A stretch of 64,000 nt of DNA from Siniperca chuatsi (GCF_020085105.1 NC_058052.1:12381233-12445232); one strand, 5' to 3'; positions 1 to 12,791 are shown, counted from the stretch's first letter. Notes: generated by a model from the sequence alone, not told the origin. Numbers and translations are program-made.

Positions 1-519
1 ATCTCTTTTAAATATGGAGACAAAGTGTTGGAAGCATTAAACAGAAAAGGGTAGAAAAAACAAACACCTATTTAAAACAAACAAACTTATACTGTACAGT
101 ATGCTGTATGTAATAACCCTTTGTTTATGCGACTTGTCTGTGTTTGCATAAGCGATGATATTTGACTGTTTCCCTTGACATATTAAAATAATTTGGCGCA
201 CCTGCAATTTCCGCACAAATTATTTGCCCTCGTTGGAGCTCTGTTGGTGTTCTCGTGTTGTTTTGCAACTCATATCAAAACGCTGATTGTCAGACCTATT
301 TTATAGCTCACGAATGTTTGATTGATTGGCAATTAACCTAATATGATCCACCTTTGTAGCAAGGCTTGTAAGTATGATTAAATTACTTCAAAGCAAAAGA
401 CCTTTTAGATGAAGTATGTATGGCAACATTATTTTGCCTACATTATGTTGCCTAACTCCTTGTATTTCATCACTGCAGAAGGACAAAATCATATACAGAA
501 TGAGCTGATTTGATCTTTA
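1..519. other. Gene-free AT-rich sequence
   Basis: I see no gene, exon or recognisable repeat here. The sequence is AT-rich and of ordinary complexity. Confidence 0.5.
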
Positions 520-730
520 AAAGGGACAGTTCACCATAGACCCGGTTACTCAAGATAATCGACAGACCTTGTTGTAAGCAGTTTCATGTAGAAACTATCA
601 GTAGAAAGAAAAGAGTTCCTATATGTAACTGATCACAATAAATCTGTGGATTATCTTGAGTAATATAGATGGATAAATTGCACTACAGGCAAGAGGAAAA
701 ATATGTGTTTTGGGGTTGAACTGTCCCTTT
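520..730. mobile_element. Short inverted-repeat element (MITE), copy 1
   Basis: The ends are inverted: AAAGGGACAGTTCACC at the left and GAACTGTCCCTTT at the right. The inside shares long stretches with 62,697-63,050, in reverse orientation, including CTCAAGATAATC and GTTTCATGTAG. TTAA lies at the left edge, as in copy 2, which hints at piggyBac-type TTAA targeting, but the right edge of this copy reads TTGA. No coding capacity is present, so it is a non-autonomous element. Superfamily assignment is uncertain. Confidence 0.75.
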
Positions 731-2039
731 GAGCATACCTTGGCAGGCTTGGTATTTTACAAGTTTTATTACAACTTGTGACTAATATGTAATTTAGTGT
801 GGGTTTAATCATCAAATCCTCTGCAATGACCTTAACATTCAGCGGGTAGTAAATGGGTGTCCACCCATTAATATCAAATATCTACTTATATACAGTATGT
901 AATGTGTATTATCATCTGATCACATCATTAACTGGCAATTCATGATTTTTGCTCACATTACCTGTGATCTATTGAGCCAGAACACATTGTAAAATTGTCA
1001 GACTGGCAGTGATCAGTATTCTGTTAGGAGTGGATGGAATTCAGTCACACCGTGTGCAGCGCCAAGAAATTAACAGGAAGAGCAAAAAAGAGGGAAAGTG
1101 TTGTACTGTGATGGCTGTGGTGAAGATGAAACGACAGGGTTTTTTTTAACAATTCATAGGGCATGAATTTACATGCAAGTCCATTCATCAGAATCCAATA
1201 TTTATTTAAACTATAGGAACTTTTAACACCTAAAATCAAATAAGAATTCAAACAATGTATCATTCATTCTGAGACCCAGGCTCATGTGTCCCCTGGGAAA
1301 AATGGCCCCAAAGCCAAGCTTCCCAACCATATAAGAAAACCAGGTGACCATTAGTGTGTATTGTACATTCACTCATTCATACAGTACAGGCAGTATCGAC
1401 GTAGGCTGCTTCATACTGTGTATCTGCGATGTTTAAACATGACATTACCCTCTCCACTTATGTACAAAGTCTATGTGAGTCAAACTCTATAACTAAAAAT
1501 TTTAAACCTTTTTAGTGTCAACTATTTACAACTGTGTCTTTGAGGCTTCTTTGCATTTGATACCAAACTAACCAAAACAAGGTCTTTCAAAGTATAGCGG
1601 GTAGGGGAAAATATCACAGTTTTGGTCCCTTCAGGACAAGTGTCTCTTGTGAAACCCTGTTATTTTCTGGATAAGTAATAGAAAAACATTTTGAGGCCCT
1701 ATTTAGAATTTAAGTGGATATCTCATAATTTGTTAGTTGCTCAAGGGGGATATTGCTTATTAAAGGCATGAATATTTATGTGGAATATACATGTATCTAT
1801 CAACAACATTCAAATTGTTTTGGGCTTCTGGAAAATAATTGGATTCAGTAATGAACCTCAGCAACTCCCTCTGTTCTTGACTTACACTGCCGTATGTGTC
1901 CTTTTAAGATAGCAACGCCTAACTGACAGATCACCTCAACATTATCGAGGGGGAGAGAGAGACAGAGAGAGAGATAGCAAGAGATGTCATTTGAAAATTG
2001 TTGGTACAGATTTGTATTTATGAGTCAAAGAGTGTTAAT
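731..2039. other. Gene-free AT-rich sequence
   Basis: No supported gene or RNA. The minus-strand 72-codon frame at 1,045-1,263 has no recognisable motif and is treated as chance. A short purine-rich GAGA stretch lies near 1,950-1,980. Confidence 0.5.
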
Positions 2040-2548
2040 TCTATATTTTTCTTATTGTCGACAAATCCCATGAAAACACCAAAACCAACAATGCATTCTT
2101 CTGTAATTCTGTAATGTCCCTAACAATCTGTGGTAGCCCATTAATTCCTAATGAAGACGTAGACGTCTTTAAAAACTTTTTTAAAGGCTTATTATTTTCA
2201 GCAGCTGGGAACTATAGTTTTTAGGAAACTTTAAACAAACTGTAGTAAATAGTGCATTTGCCCAGGGCTATTTTCAGCTGCGGAATAACAAATACTGTAA
2301 GTAGTGCATTATTAAGCATGTATGGTACCAGGACAGTGTTTATGGAATTGACTCAAAATAAAACACAATGCCCATGTTCATCAGAATGAAGGAACATGTC
2401 ACCCAGTACAACAGTGTGGCTCACTGATGGAGAGAAATAAGATATATCAGGTTTTGGCTACGCAGAAGATACTAGTTAGTGGGATTAATTCATTGTTGGT
2501 TTTGGTCTTTTCATAGGATTTGTTGTTAATAAGAAAAAATTCTAAATA
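2040..2548. mobile_element. Inverted-repeat DNA element, copy 1 (uninterrupted)
   Basis: Long terminal inverted repeats are visible. The left end contains ACAAATCCCATGAAAA followed by CCAAAACCAACAATG. The right end carries the reverse complement, CATTGTTGGTTTTGG followed by TTTTCATAGGATTTGT. The internal part has no coding frame. The same termini and several internal blocks occur at 34,150-36,008 in the opposite orientation, so this copy serves as the unoccupied reference for that interrupted copy. It is a non-autonomous element; the superfamily was not determined. Confidence 0.8.
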
Positions 2549-4006
2549 TCCTTTAAGAAATGTGTCCTGTTATCTTGCTGACATGTGCTGACACATGAAC
2601 ATGTTCAGTAACAGAAAAAGAAAAACATAGATGTATCCTTGTATATATGACCTCAGCCTTCAGAATCTGATTTAGTGAACGTGCTGAGACCTGTTCCTGA
2701 TGCAGGGTCATAAAGATGACAAAAATAATCTGTGCTGCACAGAATCAGGGAAAAGGGTAGTGTTAAGGTTACATTTAAGGAGCAATCCACTGACAGACTC
2801 AGTAAAGGTAAAGTCAAAATAGCAAATCAGGAGCTCAGAGAGAGTTTCTGCCATTCTGAATAGTGTGAGGATCTGCGGTGCGACAAGAATTTTCAAACTC
2901 CTTCAAGTTACACTAGTCAGTTTATGTTCATCAGGCTTGTTTTTTCTTAAACTGTCACTGTCAGATTTATGATAATAATAAATAATAATGACGAGGATGA
3001 TGGCGATGCAGGTACAGTGCAAGCATCGGTATTGCAACAAAAACATTAAATGAGCCCAAGTCTTAGGCGCTTACAAAATGCTGCTAAATATATGCTCTGT
3101 AGATGAGTCTGAGAAAATGTTTAAATTGTTCTTTAAATGGCTTTTTGCTCAGTCAGTGTGTTATTATATCAGCGTCATGCAGATGCAATAATAACACGAG
3201 CTGTTTTTATCTCTCTTTCAAAATCGCTGGTGATTAAATGAACCCACCTCCAGCTGTAAGACAGTGTATCAACAAAAAACTTTAAATAGCAAGGTCATCT
3301 AGAGATGATTCTGGAGGTAAGTACCCTGCAATGCAGTGTCACAAAGATGGATGTGGTTCATTTACTATTCGGTCAGGTCCATTTAAAATGCTATATCATG
3401 GAGAATACTTTCCATTAGTAATACAGACATTAAAATTAGAGCGAGGTCAGGTGACCTGTACTGCTAAGTGAACTGTAGAATACGTTAAGGTAATAATCCA
3501 TTATCTGTGTTATATAATGATTTATAAACATAAGCATCACTTATATTTAGGTAACGCTTCAGAACATCTGTGACAGATGATTAGCAATCTATTGCAGACT
3601 TTTAGCATGACGACAGCTTGAAATGTAGACATATTATGTACCTTTAATGAAGCTGTATGTAAGGGTGTTGTATTATATTGCAAAAGTGATACAAATATGC
3701 ATATTCACAAAAGCAAAAGGTGCTCAAGGGAGACAACAAAATGTAGTTGTTTTCTTTCACAAGAACAATTTACATATATTTTGTTTGGTTGATAAGAATA
3801 GCAGAATTAAGCACTGACTTCATCTGTGACAAAAGAAATTAGCACTCTTTTGTTTACCTCAGTAAAAAAGACATCTGCGTTCTTTACAAAGTTGTACGGA
3901 GATAAAAAAGGTTAGAGATGATCACAGATGTAGAACTTCACCAGAATAAACAACATACACTTGTAACTATCAAACAGCATTTTAATACACAATAGGCAGC
4001 TTCCAT
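2549..4006. other. Gene-free sequence
   Basis: No gene is supported. The sequence is AT-rich and mostly unique-looking. The 62-codon minus frame at 2,708-2,896 starts inside the preceding interval and has no protein features. Confidence 0.45.
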
Positions 4007-4763
4007 CAGTGGTGGAAAGTAACTATAGTTAGTACATTTTCTCCAATACTGTACTTCACTACAACTCTGAGATATTTGTACTTAACTTGAGTTTTTCCAT
4101 TTGCTTTTTACTTCTACTCCACGATTTCGGCCTGTGGCCCTTTGCTGGGTGTTGTGCCTTCTCTCTCCCCCCCTGTCTCTCATTAGCTGTTGCTGTCAAA
4201 TTAAGGCATAAAAAGCCTGAACATACTTTACATTAAAATAAACTACAATGCATTGTTATGGATTAAACCAGTGTTTCCCAACCTTTTTGGCTTGTGACCC
4301 CTCATGAAAAAGCAGTGTGTCAAGTTTCAGATATCTATGAGTTGTTAGCAGATCAAAGCCCAAAGATGTAAATCCAATATTTCACCAAAAAACAGGAAAG
4401 ACTTGGGAAAATTCAAATAAATTAATACAAATTTGTGTAGTAGAACGTGCTTTTTTTCTTCTTCTTCTTTCCTGCCCCATTAATCATCTCATCTCCCCTC
4501 AGATTTATCTTGGGACTTTTTGAAGGGGGCCAGACCCGTTGGTGGGAAACCACTGGACCAACAAAAAATTTGCTCCACCAACAGAAAAATGCTACTTACA
4601 CATTGATGCGTCGGTACCAACAATTTAATAATGTCATGTATAATAATATATTGTATCAGTCACAGGGGCCATTTTAATGCAGAATGAGTACTTTTACTTT
4701 GACTTACATCGTTGTATTGGTACTTTTACTTAAGTAAATGTCCTGATACTTCTTCCACCACTG
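4007..4763. mobile_element. hAT-like non-autonomous element
   Basis: Terminal inverted repeats begin CAGTGGTGGAAAGTAAC and end CTTCTTCCACCACTG. They are flanked by an 8-bp target-site duplication with one mismatch, GCTTCCAT at 3,999-4,006 and GCTTCCAC at 4,764-4,771. CAG...CTG termini with 8-bp duplications are the hAT hallmark. The inside carries a phrase typical of another fish repeat (CCAGTGTTTCCCAACC near 4,269), so it is probably a composite with a second hAT-type fragment nested inside. No transposase frame remains. Confidence 0.85.
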
Positions 4764-4771
4764 GCTTCCAC

Positions 4772-5465
4772 AGAAAGTGACATAACACCAATACAACAAA
4801 AAAAAACATCCAATCAAGTCACATTTTTCACAAAACAAAATACAGCCGCCAGAATTATATTATAGTTTGATATGAGGAGCTTTAATATTGTCCCTCAGGC
4901 ACACAGCAGCAGCAGCAGCATTGTAGCTATTTCCTGACTAACACATCAACTGTGAAAATCAAATAGTGAAATTAGGTTACCAACATTTGGCTGCTATGGA
5001 CTGGATGCTCACAGTCACACAAACAGCGCATCATGCATTGTGTCAAACCTTCAAACTAGGACACATAGTACATCACAATGTTCAGTATTTGAACTACTCC
5101 TTTTACCATGAGACACTCAAACATTCATACATTACAGTAATGTATGCATGTCAGGACTGAAATGGTGGTTTCTATCCAGCAGTGATCCTGTCTTCAAAGC
5201 TGTCACCTTTGGTTTTAATCTTCTGAATATGTAAAGGTGGTTACATCAACATCTTCCTCCAAATAAGGTCCTTGAAACTGTCCATGTTGCCTCCCATATA
5301 GTCCTGTGTAGCCTCTCAATCAAAAGAAACTGCTTTTGCATTCAGGTCTCAGTGTACGAATAATCAAAGATCCCAAAGGACGAGCGGGGTCAGTACAAAC
5401 CCAAGCACAGGCGTGGAAAATAAAAGTTATGGAAATGTGGCCAAGTTCTGAGGAAGAGCCATAAT
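4772..5465. other. Gene-free sequence
   Basis: No gene is supported. A short AGC run (about five units) lies near 4,905-4,920. The 64-codon plus frame at 4,966-5,160 has no recognisable feature. Confidence 0.45.
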
Positions 5466-5515
5466 GTCCACATGGAATTCAGTGCAGGGTAGCCTCGACT
5501 GAAATCCATGTGGAC
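5466..5515. repeat. 50-nt inverted repeat (hairpin)
   Basis: The arms are GTCCACATGGAATTCAGT (5,466-5,483) and ACTGAAATCCATGTGGAC (5,498-5,515). They pair at 17 of 18 positions around a 14-nt spacer. No transposon termini were recognised around it. It is shorter than a usual pre-miRNA hairpin. Confidence 0.8.
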
Positions 5516-5764
5516 AAAAAGGAACCTCTGTCTCTCTTTATCCATGTGTTTAAAAAGGAATATCTTTTATCACATGCAAGCTTAATCCACAAACAATCCC
5601 TCCACAGCAGTTTTAATTAGAAGTGGTCTGCTTCAGTACAGAATCAGCATCTTTCTGTTTGTGTCAGAAGAGCAGCAAGATGTTTTAACTCCCTGGGGTC
5701 TGTCATCATGGCCACAGTCAGGTGATGGACATGAAATCTATAGGCTGCAGATAAAGCAGGGACA

Positions 5765-5770
5765 TGTATA

Positions 5771-5820
<50 letters not shown>

Positions 5821-5836
5821 TATATATATATATAAT
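5765..5836. repeat. (TA)n microsatellite with a CA interruption
   Basis: Alternating TA runs are broken by ACACACACA near 5,812-5,820. The plus-strand frame crossing it, which reads as repeated Tyr-Ile, is an artefact. Confidence 0.95.
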
Positions 5837-6272
5837 AACCTACATGCTCACACTGGGGTCATCACAGTATTCCTGTGCCAATGTTATAGCTTAATTACAT
5901 CTGCACGGTTTGTGTCGAGCATTTAAAGGAGAATCTTGCTGGCTCAAGAGGATGGGAGAGACAGGGGAGAAAAAAAAGGTAGGAGGTATGCCTTTTGTAA
6001 AGAGAGCAAGATCCACCGTGTTTTACCTTTAGCAGCATTTACGTAACAGTACGGATGATTTAGGGCTGGGTATTTGGTGCTTGGTGAAGTAGTATTGCCT
6101 GGTGTTGATATTGTGACATCTAGTGGCAGCTACTGCTGGACAGAGAAACAAGCATTGGTCATTTCTGATTCAGCAGTAGATGTCTGGCTGTGAGTACAAA
6201 TACAGTACAAAAAAAAAAAGGACATGGTGATCAAGTGGTAAAGAATTGTTATATTTTGGCACTGATTAAGCA

Positions 6273-6273
<1 letters not shown>

Positions 6274-6305
<32 letters not shown>
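6274..6305. repeat. (TG)n microsatellite
   Basis: About 16 uninterrupted TG units. Confidence 0.95.
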
Positions 6306-6308
<3 letters not shown>

Positions 6309-6394
6309 GAAAGAGAGGGGAGGGGCATTATTTGTTGGAGATTAGCTATGTGAAGGATAAGTAGATTATTACTGTCTTTGAATAGGCATCAAAT

Positions 6395-6900
6395 TAACCA
6401 TCCTCTTAACGAATTAAGAGGAAATTGCTGTCTATACACCTTTACCTGATAGAGCCCATATAATGTACATTAACTTGATCATTAGGCAATTAGAGCTCCC
6501 AGAGGCTATAGCATATTTCATGAACACATACAGTTCAGTTGTTGTGTATTTCACGTGCCCTGTGACTGTTTGTTCACTCTTTCTTGGCACAAATGAACTT
6601 AAACACAACAGCTCATCTGTGGAATAAGAGTAAAAAATAGACAGCATCCTCCAGGGACCGTTTTTATGAGAGCACAATCATTATTCACTATTCTTTAAAG
6701 GGCTTTAAGGATGCCAGTTCCCAAAGGATACTCTCGTGGAGATATTTTGTTTTAATCACAAAAGCTTGCAGTTAAAATTTATGAGGGGAAGAAAAATGAA
6801 TAATTAACACTTAAATGCACTGACGGGCTTGTGTTATGGCCTCATAATCTACACTTCTCCTGGCATTTCCCCAGATTTATGGAGGCATTTCTGTTCTTTG
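6395..6900. other. Candidate conserved non-coding block
   Basis: This is unique-looking, high-complexity DNA without repeat hallmarks. It has several homeodomain-like AT-rich cores (AATTAA, TAATTAAC) and a short near-palindrome, CTCTTAACGAATTAAGAG, at 6,403-6,420. It is called only on texture; conservation cannot be tested from one sequence. It contains no credible coding frame. Confidence 0.25.
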
Positions 6901-7039
6901 CCACTGCCAGACAGTGATGTCACAGCAGACCAACTTCAAGTCAAATTTAAACTGTTCACATAGTTCACCCTCTCTGCTCTGCTCTGCCTGCTTTTATTCA
7001 GACAGTGATGACAAGAAGACCTACAGTTTTGACACTCAA

Positions 7040-7190
7040 TTTAAAGGAACAGTTCCACATTTTGGGAAATATGTTTATTGGCTTTCTTGCCAAGAGTTAG
7101 ATCAGATGATTGATACCACTCTCATATCTGAATGCTAAATGTGAAGCTACAGCCAGCAGTCGATTAGCTTAGCTTAGCAACAGCTAGCAG
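7040..7190. mobile_element. CTTAGC-family MITE, partial copy
   Basis: It begins TTTAAAGGAACAGTTCCACATTTTGGG and continues through a 'CAAGAGTTAGAT...GATACCACTCTCATATCTG' type block to TTAGCTTAGCTTAGC. This matches one arm of the full copy at 54,107-54,563. The second arm is absent, so it is a truncated copy. Confidence 0.8.
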
Positions 7191-7212
7191 AAACCCTCAT
7201 ACCTCCTCCATA

Positions 7213-7252
7213 TTTCAGAATCAGAAATACTTTATTGATCCCCGTAGGGAAA
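7213..7252. mobile_element. Short dispersed-repeat fragment
   Basis: The phrase CAGAATCAGAAATACTTTAT followed by TGATCCCCGTAGGGAAACT is, from memory, a frequent retroposon-tail-like repeat in fish genomes. The parent element was not identified. Confidence 0.5.
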
Positions 7253-8124
7253 CTCTTTGTTACAGTAGCTCGTCTTTACGTCAGTGCACACAGGAGAAAG
7301 TACTAGAAAAAAATAAACACTATAATTATATTTCTCTGGCTTTAACTTATGTAGGCATGTAAGTAATTCAAAACCACAGGAATCATGCTCAGCTTTGTTG
7401 AGCTTGCCAATCACATTTGTGCTTGTCATTGTAAACACAGTGTTATACCCATTAAATAACTGTGTGTTTGCCAGGAGGCACAACATTAAACTAGCTCAGT
7501 GATGATTAGAGATCAGAGATGAGTTCAGTGTTCTGTTGAATGTTGTTGATGTGACACTTGAGCTATCTTCAAATCAAAACAAATCAAATCATGGGTTGCC
7601 TCAGAAAAACACTGTGCTTCAGAGGAACCGTGACTGATATTCCCTCACGTCCATAATGTTTGTAATTAAGAGACAGAAGACACACAGAAGAAGAGAGGAA
7701 AAATGAGGGGACAGTCTGGTTGTGTGCTTAGTTTTCTTAACTAATGAAGCCATTGCTCCAGTGCTAACCCTTCTACAAATTAGGACAGACTTTCTAATTA
7801 ATATTCTGAAATATGACAAAGAAAAAATGGAGACAGTTAAAGCGATGGTATTCTCACCTCTCTTGCTGTCAGTGAAGAGATGACCCTCTCCCGACTGCTG
7901 CAGGCAGGGATCCAGGGACAGCAAGGTTGGATGGACTTACAACATTAAAAGGTTGACAGAGAAACCAGAGGGAGACAGTGGGCTTCCATCTGTATGTCAC
8001 AGGTCAATATGGGTCTAAATAACTTGTCTTTTAATTTGAGTACATTGCCATAGCCTTTGGCATATCACATTGTGTGCAAAAATCCAATTTAAAAACAGGT
8101 AGAGCAGAATATATTCTTTTTTTC
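7253..8124. other. Gene-free sequence
   Basis: No gene is supported. The minus-strand frames of 84 codons (7,232-7,486) and 101 codons (7,619-7,924) lack recognisable domains and splice context. Confidence 0.4.
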
Positions 8125-9625
8125 TACATTACAGCCCCAAATTACAGTGTAAATATTTGGTTTAAATTATCTAGTACATATAAAATAATTACACGGTGGA
8201 AACAGGGTACTGGCAGGCTTTATTATGTCCTTTCACAATAACTATGTTATGAAAAAGGAGCAAAATTATATGTGGCAATTGAAAATGAAAAATATTACAA
8301 AACTTTAATATACCTTGTAATTACACTGTAATTATAGTATAAATTAGTAAAAAGGGACAACTTTATTTTAAAGCCTACATACCCTGGAGTTACACTTTAA
8401 TAACAGGGCTTTTTCACACATTTTCAATACTTTGTCCTGATCATAGTGTGCTGTTACCAAAAGGTATGGGACATTAACTTCTATTTATGAATAGCTCACT
8501 ATGCTGTTCTTTATACTATATTTTGTCCAGTAAATGTGTGTTTGTAAGTTAAAGTATATGTAATTCAGCTCCTTAATTGTTTATGATCTGATGATACAGG
8601 ACAAAAAAGCTGGTCTAGGTTCTTCTCTAACATCAGTTTTGATTTTCATATGGATCCTGTGTTGGATGCCAAAGCTACATTACTGTTTCCCAGTATTTAA
8701 TCATAATTTTTAAAACAAACATATTCCAGGCTTAGCATAATGATTAGCCTAATCTTTTGTTATATAAAATAATGTAAAAACAAAACTATAAAAAATATTA
8801 ATAATAAATACTACATATTAAAAAGAATTTTACCTTGTAATTTTAGTAATTTTTCATAAATGTATCATTTTAAAATATGATACTATACATAATTTCATTT
8901 CAAAATCAATACTCTTCCCCATTTTGCTTGCCATGTTACCCAGCAATGATATAAGTGTTACTCTTCTAGTGTCAAGCAGGAGGAAAATAGAGAATTGGAC
9001 CCAAAATGGAGACTAGGAGGCAGGGCAGGTGCAGATAAACGGTTTAATAATGTTCACAAGCTTACAGGGGTCGTCAGGCAGACAGAGATCAGCAAACCAG
9101 GTGGCAGTCCGAACAGGCAAATAATTCCAAGGAGGGAGAAGACAAAATACAAAATCCAGAAACACACAATAAGCCTAAGACAACACGAGGGGAAAAGGCC
9201 AGGATGCTAAACACCAGGATCAACGACGATCTGACACAGAACTAAGGAAGACACAGACTTAAATACACACAGCTAGGGGAGACAACGAGACACAGGTAAA
9301 AACAATCAAAGCAATCAAAGAGAGGAATCAAAGACACATGATGGAAGGTGACTATTTCAAAATAAAACAGGAAATGACTGAACACAAACTGAAAACCATG
9401 ACAATAATTGTATTATTATTATTAGTATTATCAATTATTAAAAAAAATACTTAGTGTAATTTACTTCTATTTCTCTCTGAAACACAAAATTTTTACCCCC
9501 CCTATTACCTAACCTCTTGTCCTCTTGTCTTGTACTTACATACAGTATAGGTACTCAATAACTGTTTTATTGATACACTGTAAATACTAAATAATTACAC
9601 TGTAATTTGTGGGCTGTAATCTAAA
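8125..9625. mobile_element. Inverted-repeat DNA element interrupted by an LTR-like insert
   Basis: The left end reads ATTACAGCCCCAAATTACAG then TGTAAATATTT. The right end (9,592-9,625) carries the reverse complement, with ACACTGTAATTTGTGGGC then TGTAAT. The inside is AT-rich with no coding frame. A compositionally different segment at 8,970-9,403 interrupts it, so the LTR-like sequence is younger than this element. Confidence 0.6.
8970..9403 (-). mobile_element. LTR-like segment (candidate solo LTR), copy A
   Basis: On the minus strand it starts TGTCATGGTTTTC and ends CTTGACA, giving the TG...CA ends of an LTR. Within it are a promoter-like TATTTAAG and a TTATTAAA near the 3' part. Large blocks are shared with 13,560-14,039 and 42,110-42,576, for example GAGACACAGGT, AATCAAAGCAATCA and TGATCTGACAC-like phrases. 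I found no clear target-site duplication and no internal retrotransposon domain. Assignment to a gypsy-like LTR is recollection plus inference. Confidence 0.5.
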
Positions 9626-12334
9626 GTGTTACCAATATTTTCTACAAAACACCTAAAGATCTGAGCATCTAATATTACAGAAATTAGCACTTTGATTTTA
9701 AATACCGATCATCTGCCAGTGTAAGGATTTAGTATATAACATGCAGAGATAAGACAAGGAAAGTGACAGGAAGAGGGTCTGATGAGTGAAGATGTGAATA
9801 TCCAAACTTTTTCATATTAGCTTTAATTGCATATTTTAAATGTACTGTACATGTTTAAAAATCTTGTGCGACAAATGACTCCAAATAAATATTCAAGTAG
9901 CATTATGAAAATTACACGACAAACTGATTTGTTAAATGAATGTTAATACTACAAAACAGTAGAACATTGAGTGCTTCAATTTCAATTGATACAGTAATAA
10001 AGGTAGCATTGAATAAACCAAAACCATAAAATGTTGCAATGCTGTGTCCAGCAATTTATTTTTGTCTCAGTTTGTCCTGTTCTCTTCCCAGTGACACACT
10101 GTACAATCCACTCTGGCATCTCCAATAGAAAGAAGAGCAGCTTTTCTTTTACATGTTCACTGCTGCCATTTCTGTGAGTAGTGACAAATATAGTCCAAGT
10201 TTTGAATTGGTCTCAGCTGAGTTGTCAACACAATATAGTTTACAAAGCACTTCCTCCTGTATCGACAGAATTTTCATTACATCAAGATTCTGTCACCGTT
10301 TTATGCTTTTAGTTGCTTAATAGCAGAATCTAGCTTCTGTGGAGAAATGAGGATTGAGTGAGGAAAGCCACTTTCCTAACTCTGCACCCGTACTTATCAG
10401 ATAGGAAAATTACCATGTGAAAAATGCCGCAGCAGCCTAAAACTTTGCAAGATAATACTTTTGAGAGTAACATTCATCACCTTCACGTTCCCTCCACAAG
10501 CCTTTCTGTTGGTTCGACAGACTGAAAGTGCAGTGGTCACGGCAAAGAGGAGGGACAGAGCCACTATATTTAACATCTTTAGTGCCTTTCTGTATTGGAG
10601 GATTCAATACAAAATGCTTCAGATAGAAATGACAAAAGAGATCGAGCACAGTAATAAAGTAGTTGTAATAAAATTACTATACATTTTAATATATATATAT
10701 ATATTTACACTAAATACTAAGCAAAACTCACAATGCCAACCAATTCCTAGTGTCATTTTTTTATACCCTGCCATGTACTCACTCTCCTGTTATTTCAAAT
10801 CCTGCCACGCTCACCTGCTGTGCAGTAACCCCTAAATTCCCGCCATTCCACATCACCTGACCTCCCCACCCTGCACTCCTGTAATTTCAGCCTTGAGTCT
10901 TTTTATCTGCACCAACTTTTGTTAAAAGCCAAAGGATGGCATGATCATTGCAATTAACCAATTAATCAGCAGTGCTGATAGTGCTGAAGTATCATTAGGT
11001 GATCCAGAAATATACAATTAGGGATCGTCTGCATAGTTATGATGATAAGTAGTACTGAAGTTGAATAATTTGGGAATACAATTGTCAAAACATCTTTAGA
11101 AAACAAAACACTGTTTAGAATGGTTGAGGGTCGAGCGAGTGAGCAAGTAGGTGTTGCATTACCTCTTTTGTACGTACTTAATAATATCAAATTGCTACAG
11201 AGATTTTTTCTGTCACAGTTGGGAGTGCAGGCAGCAGGGGAAAGACCCAAAGAAGCAGACGAAACAGGCAGACTGGTGCAGTTCTATGATTTATTGTACA
11301 TAAATCCGCTTGCAGGCAGGTGTTGGTACGCAGGCAGGTATAGGTATGGTACAAGCTGACAGGCAGGCAGATTCAGGTCTAGCTCCGGGTAAAGGAGCAG
11401 AGTCAGAGTCTGGTTCAGGTTGCAGGACTCTACAAATGTTTCAGGCAGTTACACTAATAGACATCTTCTGTTATACTTTAGTTTAAACTCGTTCTGATTT
11501 TTGATTTCATCTTATACACTTGCACTGAGTGTGTCAGGAAGACTTTTTGGTTGGATTTTTGAGTCAGTTAATACATGAAAAAAGAGCATGAGAAGAATTC
11601 TGGAAATCAGTTACCATTTGAGAAATAAGCTCATCAGGCATTTCTGATTACATTGTTAAAAAGTGTGGTGCTATTTAAAAATGCCTAAATTAACTTGCAG
11701 TTTAGTTTCTCTATTTAGACTCTGCATTCTTGCAGTTTTCCTCTTTTCTCTTTTATGGAAATTACTGCGTGTATACCTGACTTCGTTGGAGTTCTCTAAA
11801 GAATGTATGCTGCTGGTCAGGCAAACTGCCCTGGGCCGTCAGTGCAGCCAAACTACTTTCACATAAATCTGTAGAGAAAGATTACTGCCTGATAGGAAAT
11901 TACATTTCTTATACCATCTCACTCTATTATCTTTTTCCCCAAAGAACCAGGGCTCTGTAAATATTAAAGACTTTGCAAGAGAGATTCATTGCCTTATATC
12001 CACAGAACCAGGCAGCAGTGCAAATAATATGTGGATGTTCTCAAAACTATTACTAACCTTTTTGTCACCTTGGCTTTACTGACCTAGTCAACCTCTCTAA
12101 AACTATGCAAAGACAAAAAACCTAGTATTTTTCAGCATGTATCAGTTACCCTGAAATATAATTTGGAGCGTAGTCCTGGTAATTTGTTCCCTCTAAAATG
12201 TGTCATCACCAACCTACACAGAGCTTCCTGTTAGTGTGATGATAAGGTCAAAGCAAACTGGGCCATCAGTAGTTATATTACTTAGCGACTAACATTATAA
12301 TACAACATTTTTTTCTCAGGGACAAATTCAAGGG
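9626..12334. other. Gene-free sequence
   Basis: No gene is supported. Opposed frames at 10,437-10,649 (-), 10,461-10,835 (+), 10,966-11,250 (-) and 11,120-11,359 (+) overlap each other and have no recognisable domain. A GCAGGCAGG-rich stretch near 11,225-11,370 may be a degenerate relative of the LTR-like family. Confidence 0.4.
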
Positions 12335-12696
12335 CATAAGATTATATCACCTCTGTTCTCTCTTCACTGGTTACCAGTCAAAGTACTTAATGGGCTGACT
12401 CTGATCTGTATTGCAGATTTGATGGTCCTCTAAGAGCTTCAGATCTTAAGACAGGGGTTTTCTGATTGTCCTACATCTTGTTTCAAGTCTTAAGGTGACT
12501 CTGCTTTTGTAGTCAGTGTTCCCCAGCCTGGAAATCAAAGGTTTGCAGACTCTTTAATAACTTTTCTTAATTGATTTTTCTGAACTGATTTTACTTGTCT
12601 CATTGTTACCCTTTGTAGTCATGAAACGTTGATTTACCCATGTAAAACACTTATAACATTGTTTCGAAATGCACTGTATAAATAAAGTTTATCATT
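12335..12696 (+). mobile_element. LINE (L2-like) 3'-end remnant
   Basis: A short frame from 12,335 reads His-Lys-Ile-Ile-Ser-Pro-Leu-Phe-Ser-Leu-His-Trp-Leu-Pro-Val-Lys. This resembles the conserved 'SLHWLPV' region near the C-terminus of fish L2/Maui-type reverse transcriptase ORFs. A second block, Gly-Asp-Ser-Ala-Phe, follows about 50 codons later in a shifted frame, matching the family's 'GDRAF' region. The segment ends in a tail with GCACTGTATAAATAAAGTTT, typical of these LINEs. It carries stops and frameshifts and is a dead, 5'-truncated copy. Confidence 0.7.
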
Positions 12697-12745
12697 AGGG
12701 TTCAAACCACAAAGTGGTAGAACCCTACTGAGTTTGTGTGGGTTT

Positions 12746-12791
<46 letters not shown>

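Noticed and set aside
5661..5894. 77-codon plus frame
   Set aside because: The middle is translation of a TA microsatellite.
10461..10835. 124-codon plus frame
   Set aside because: It overlaps an opposed minus frame, contains an AT-repeat stretch and shows no recognisable motif.
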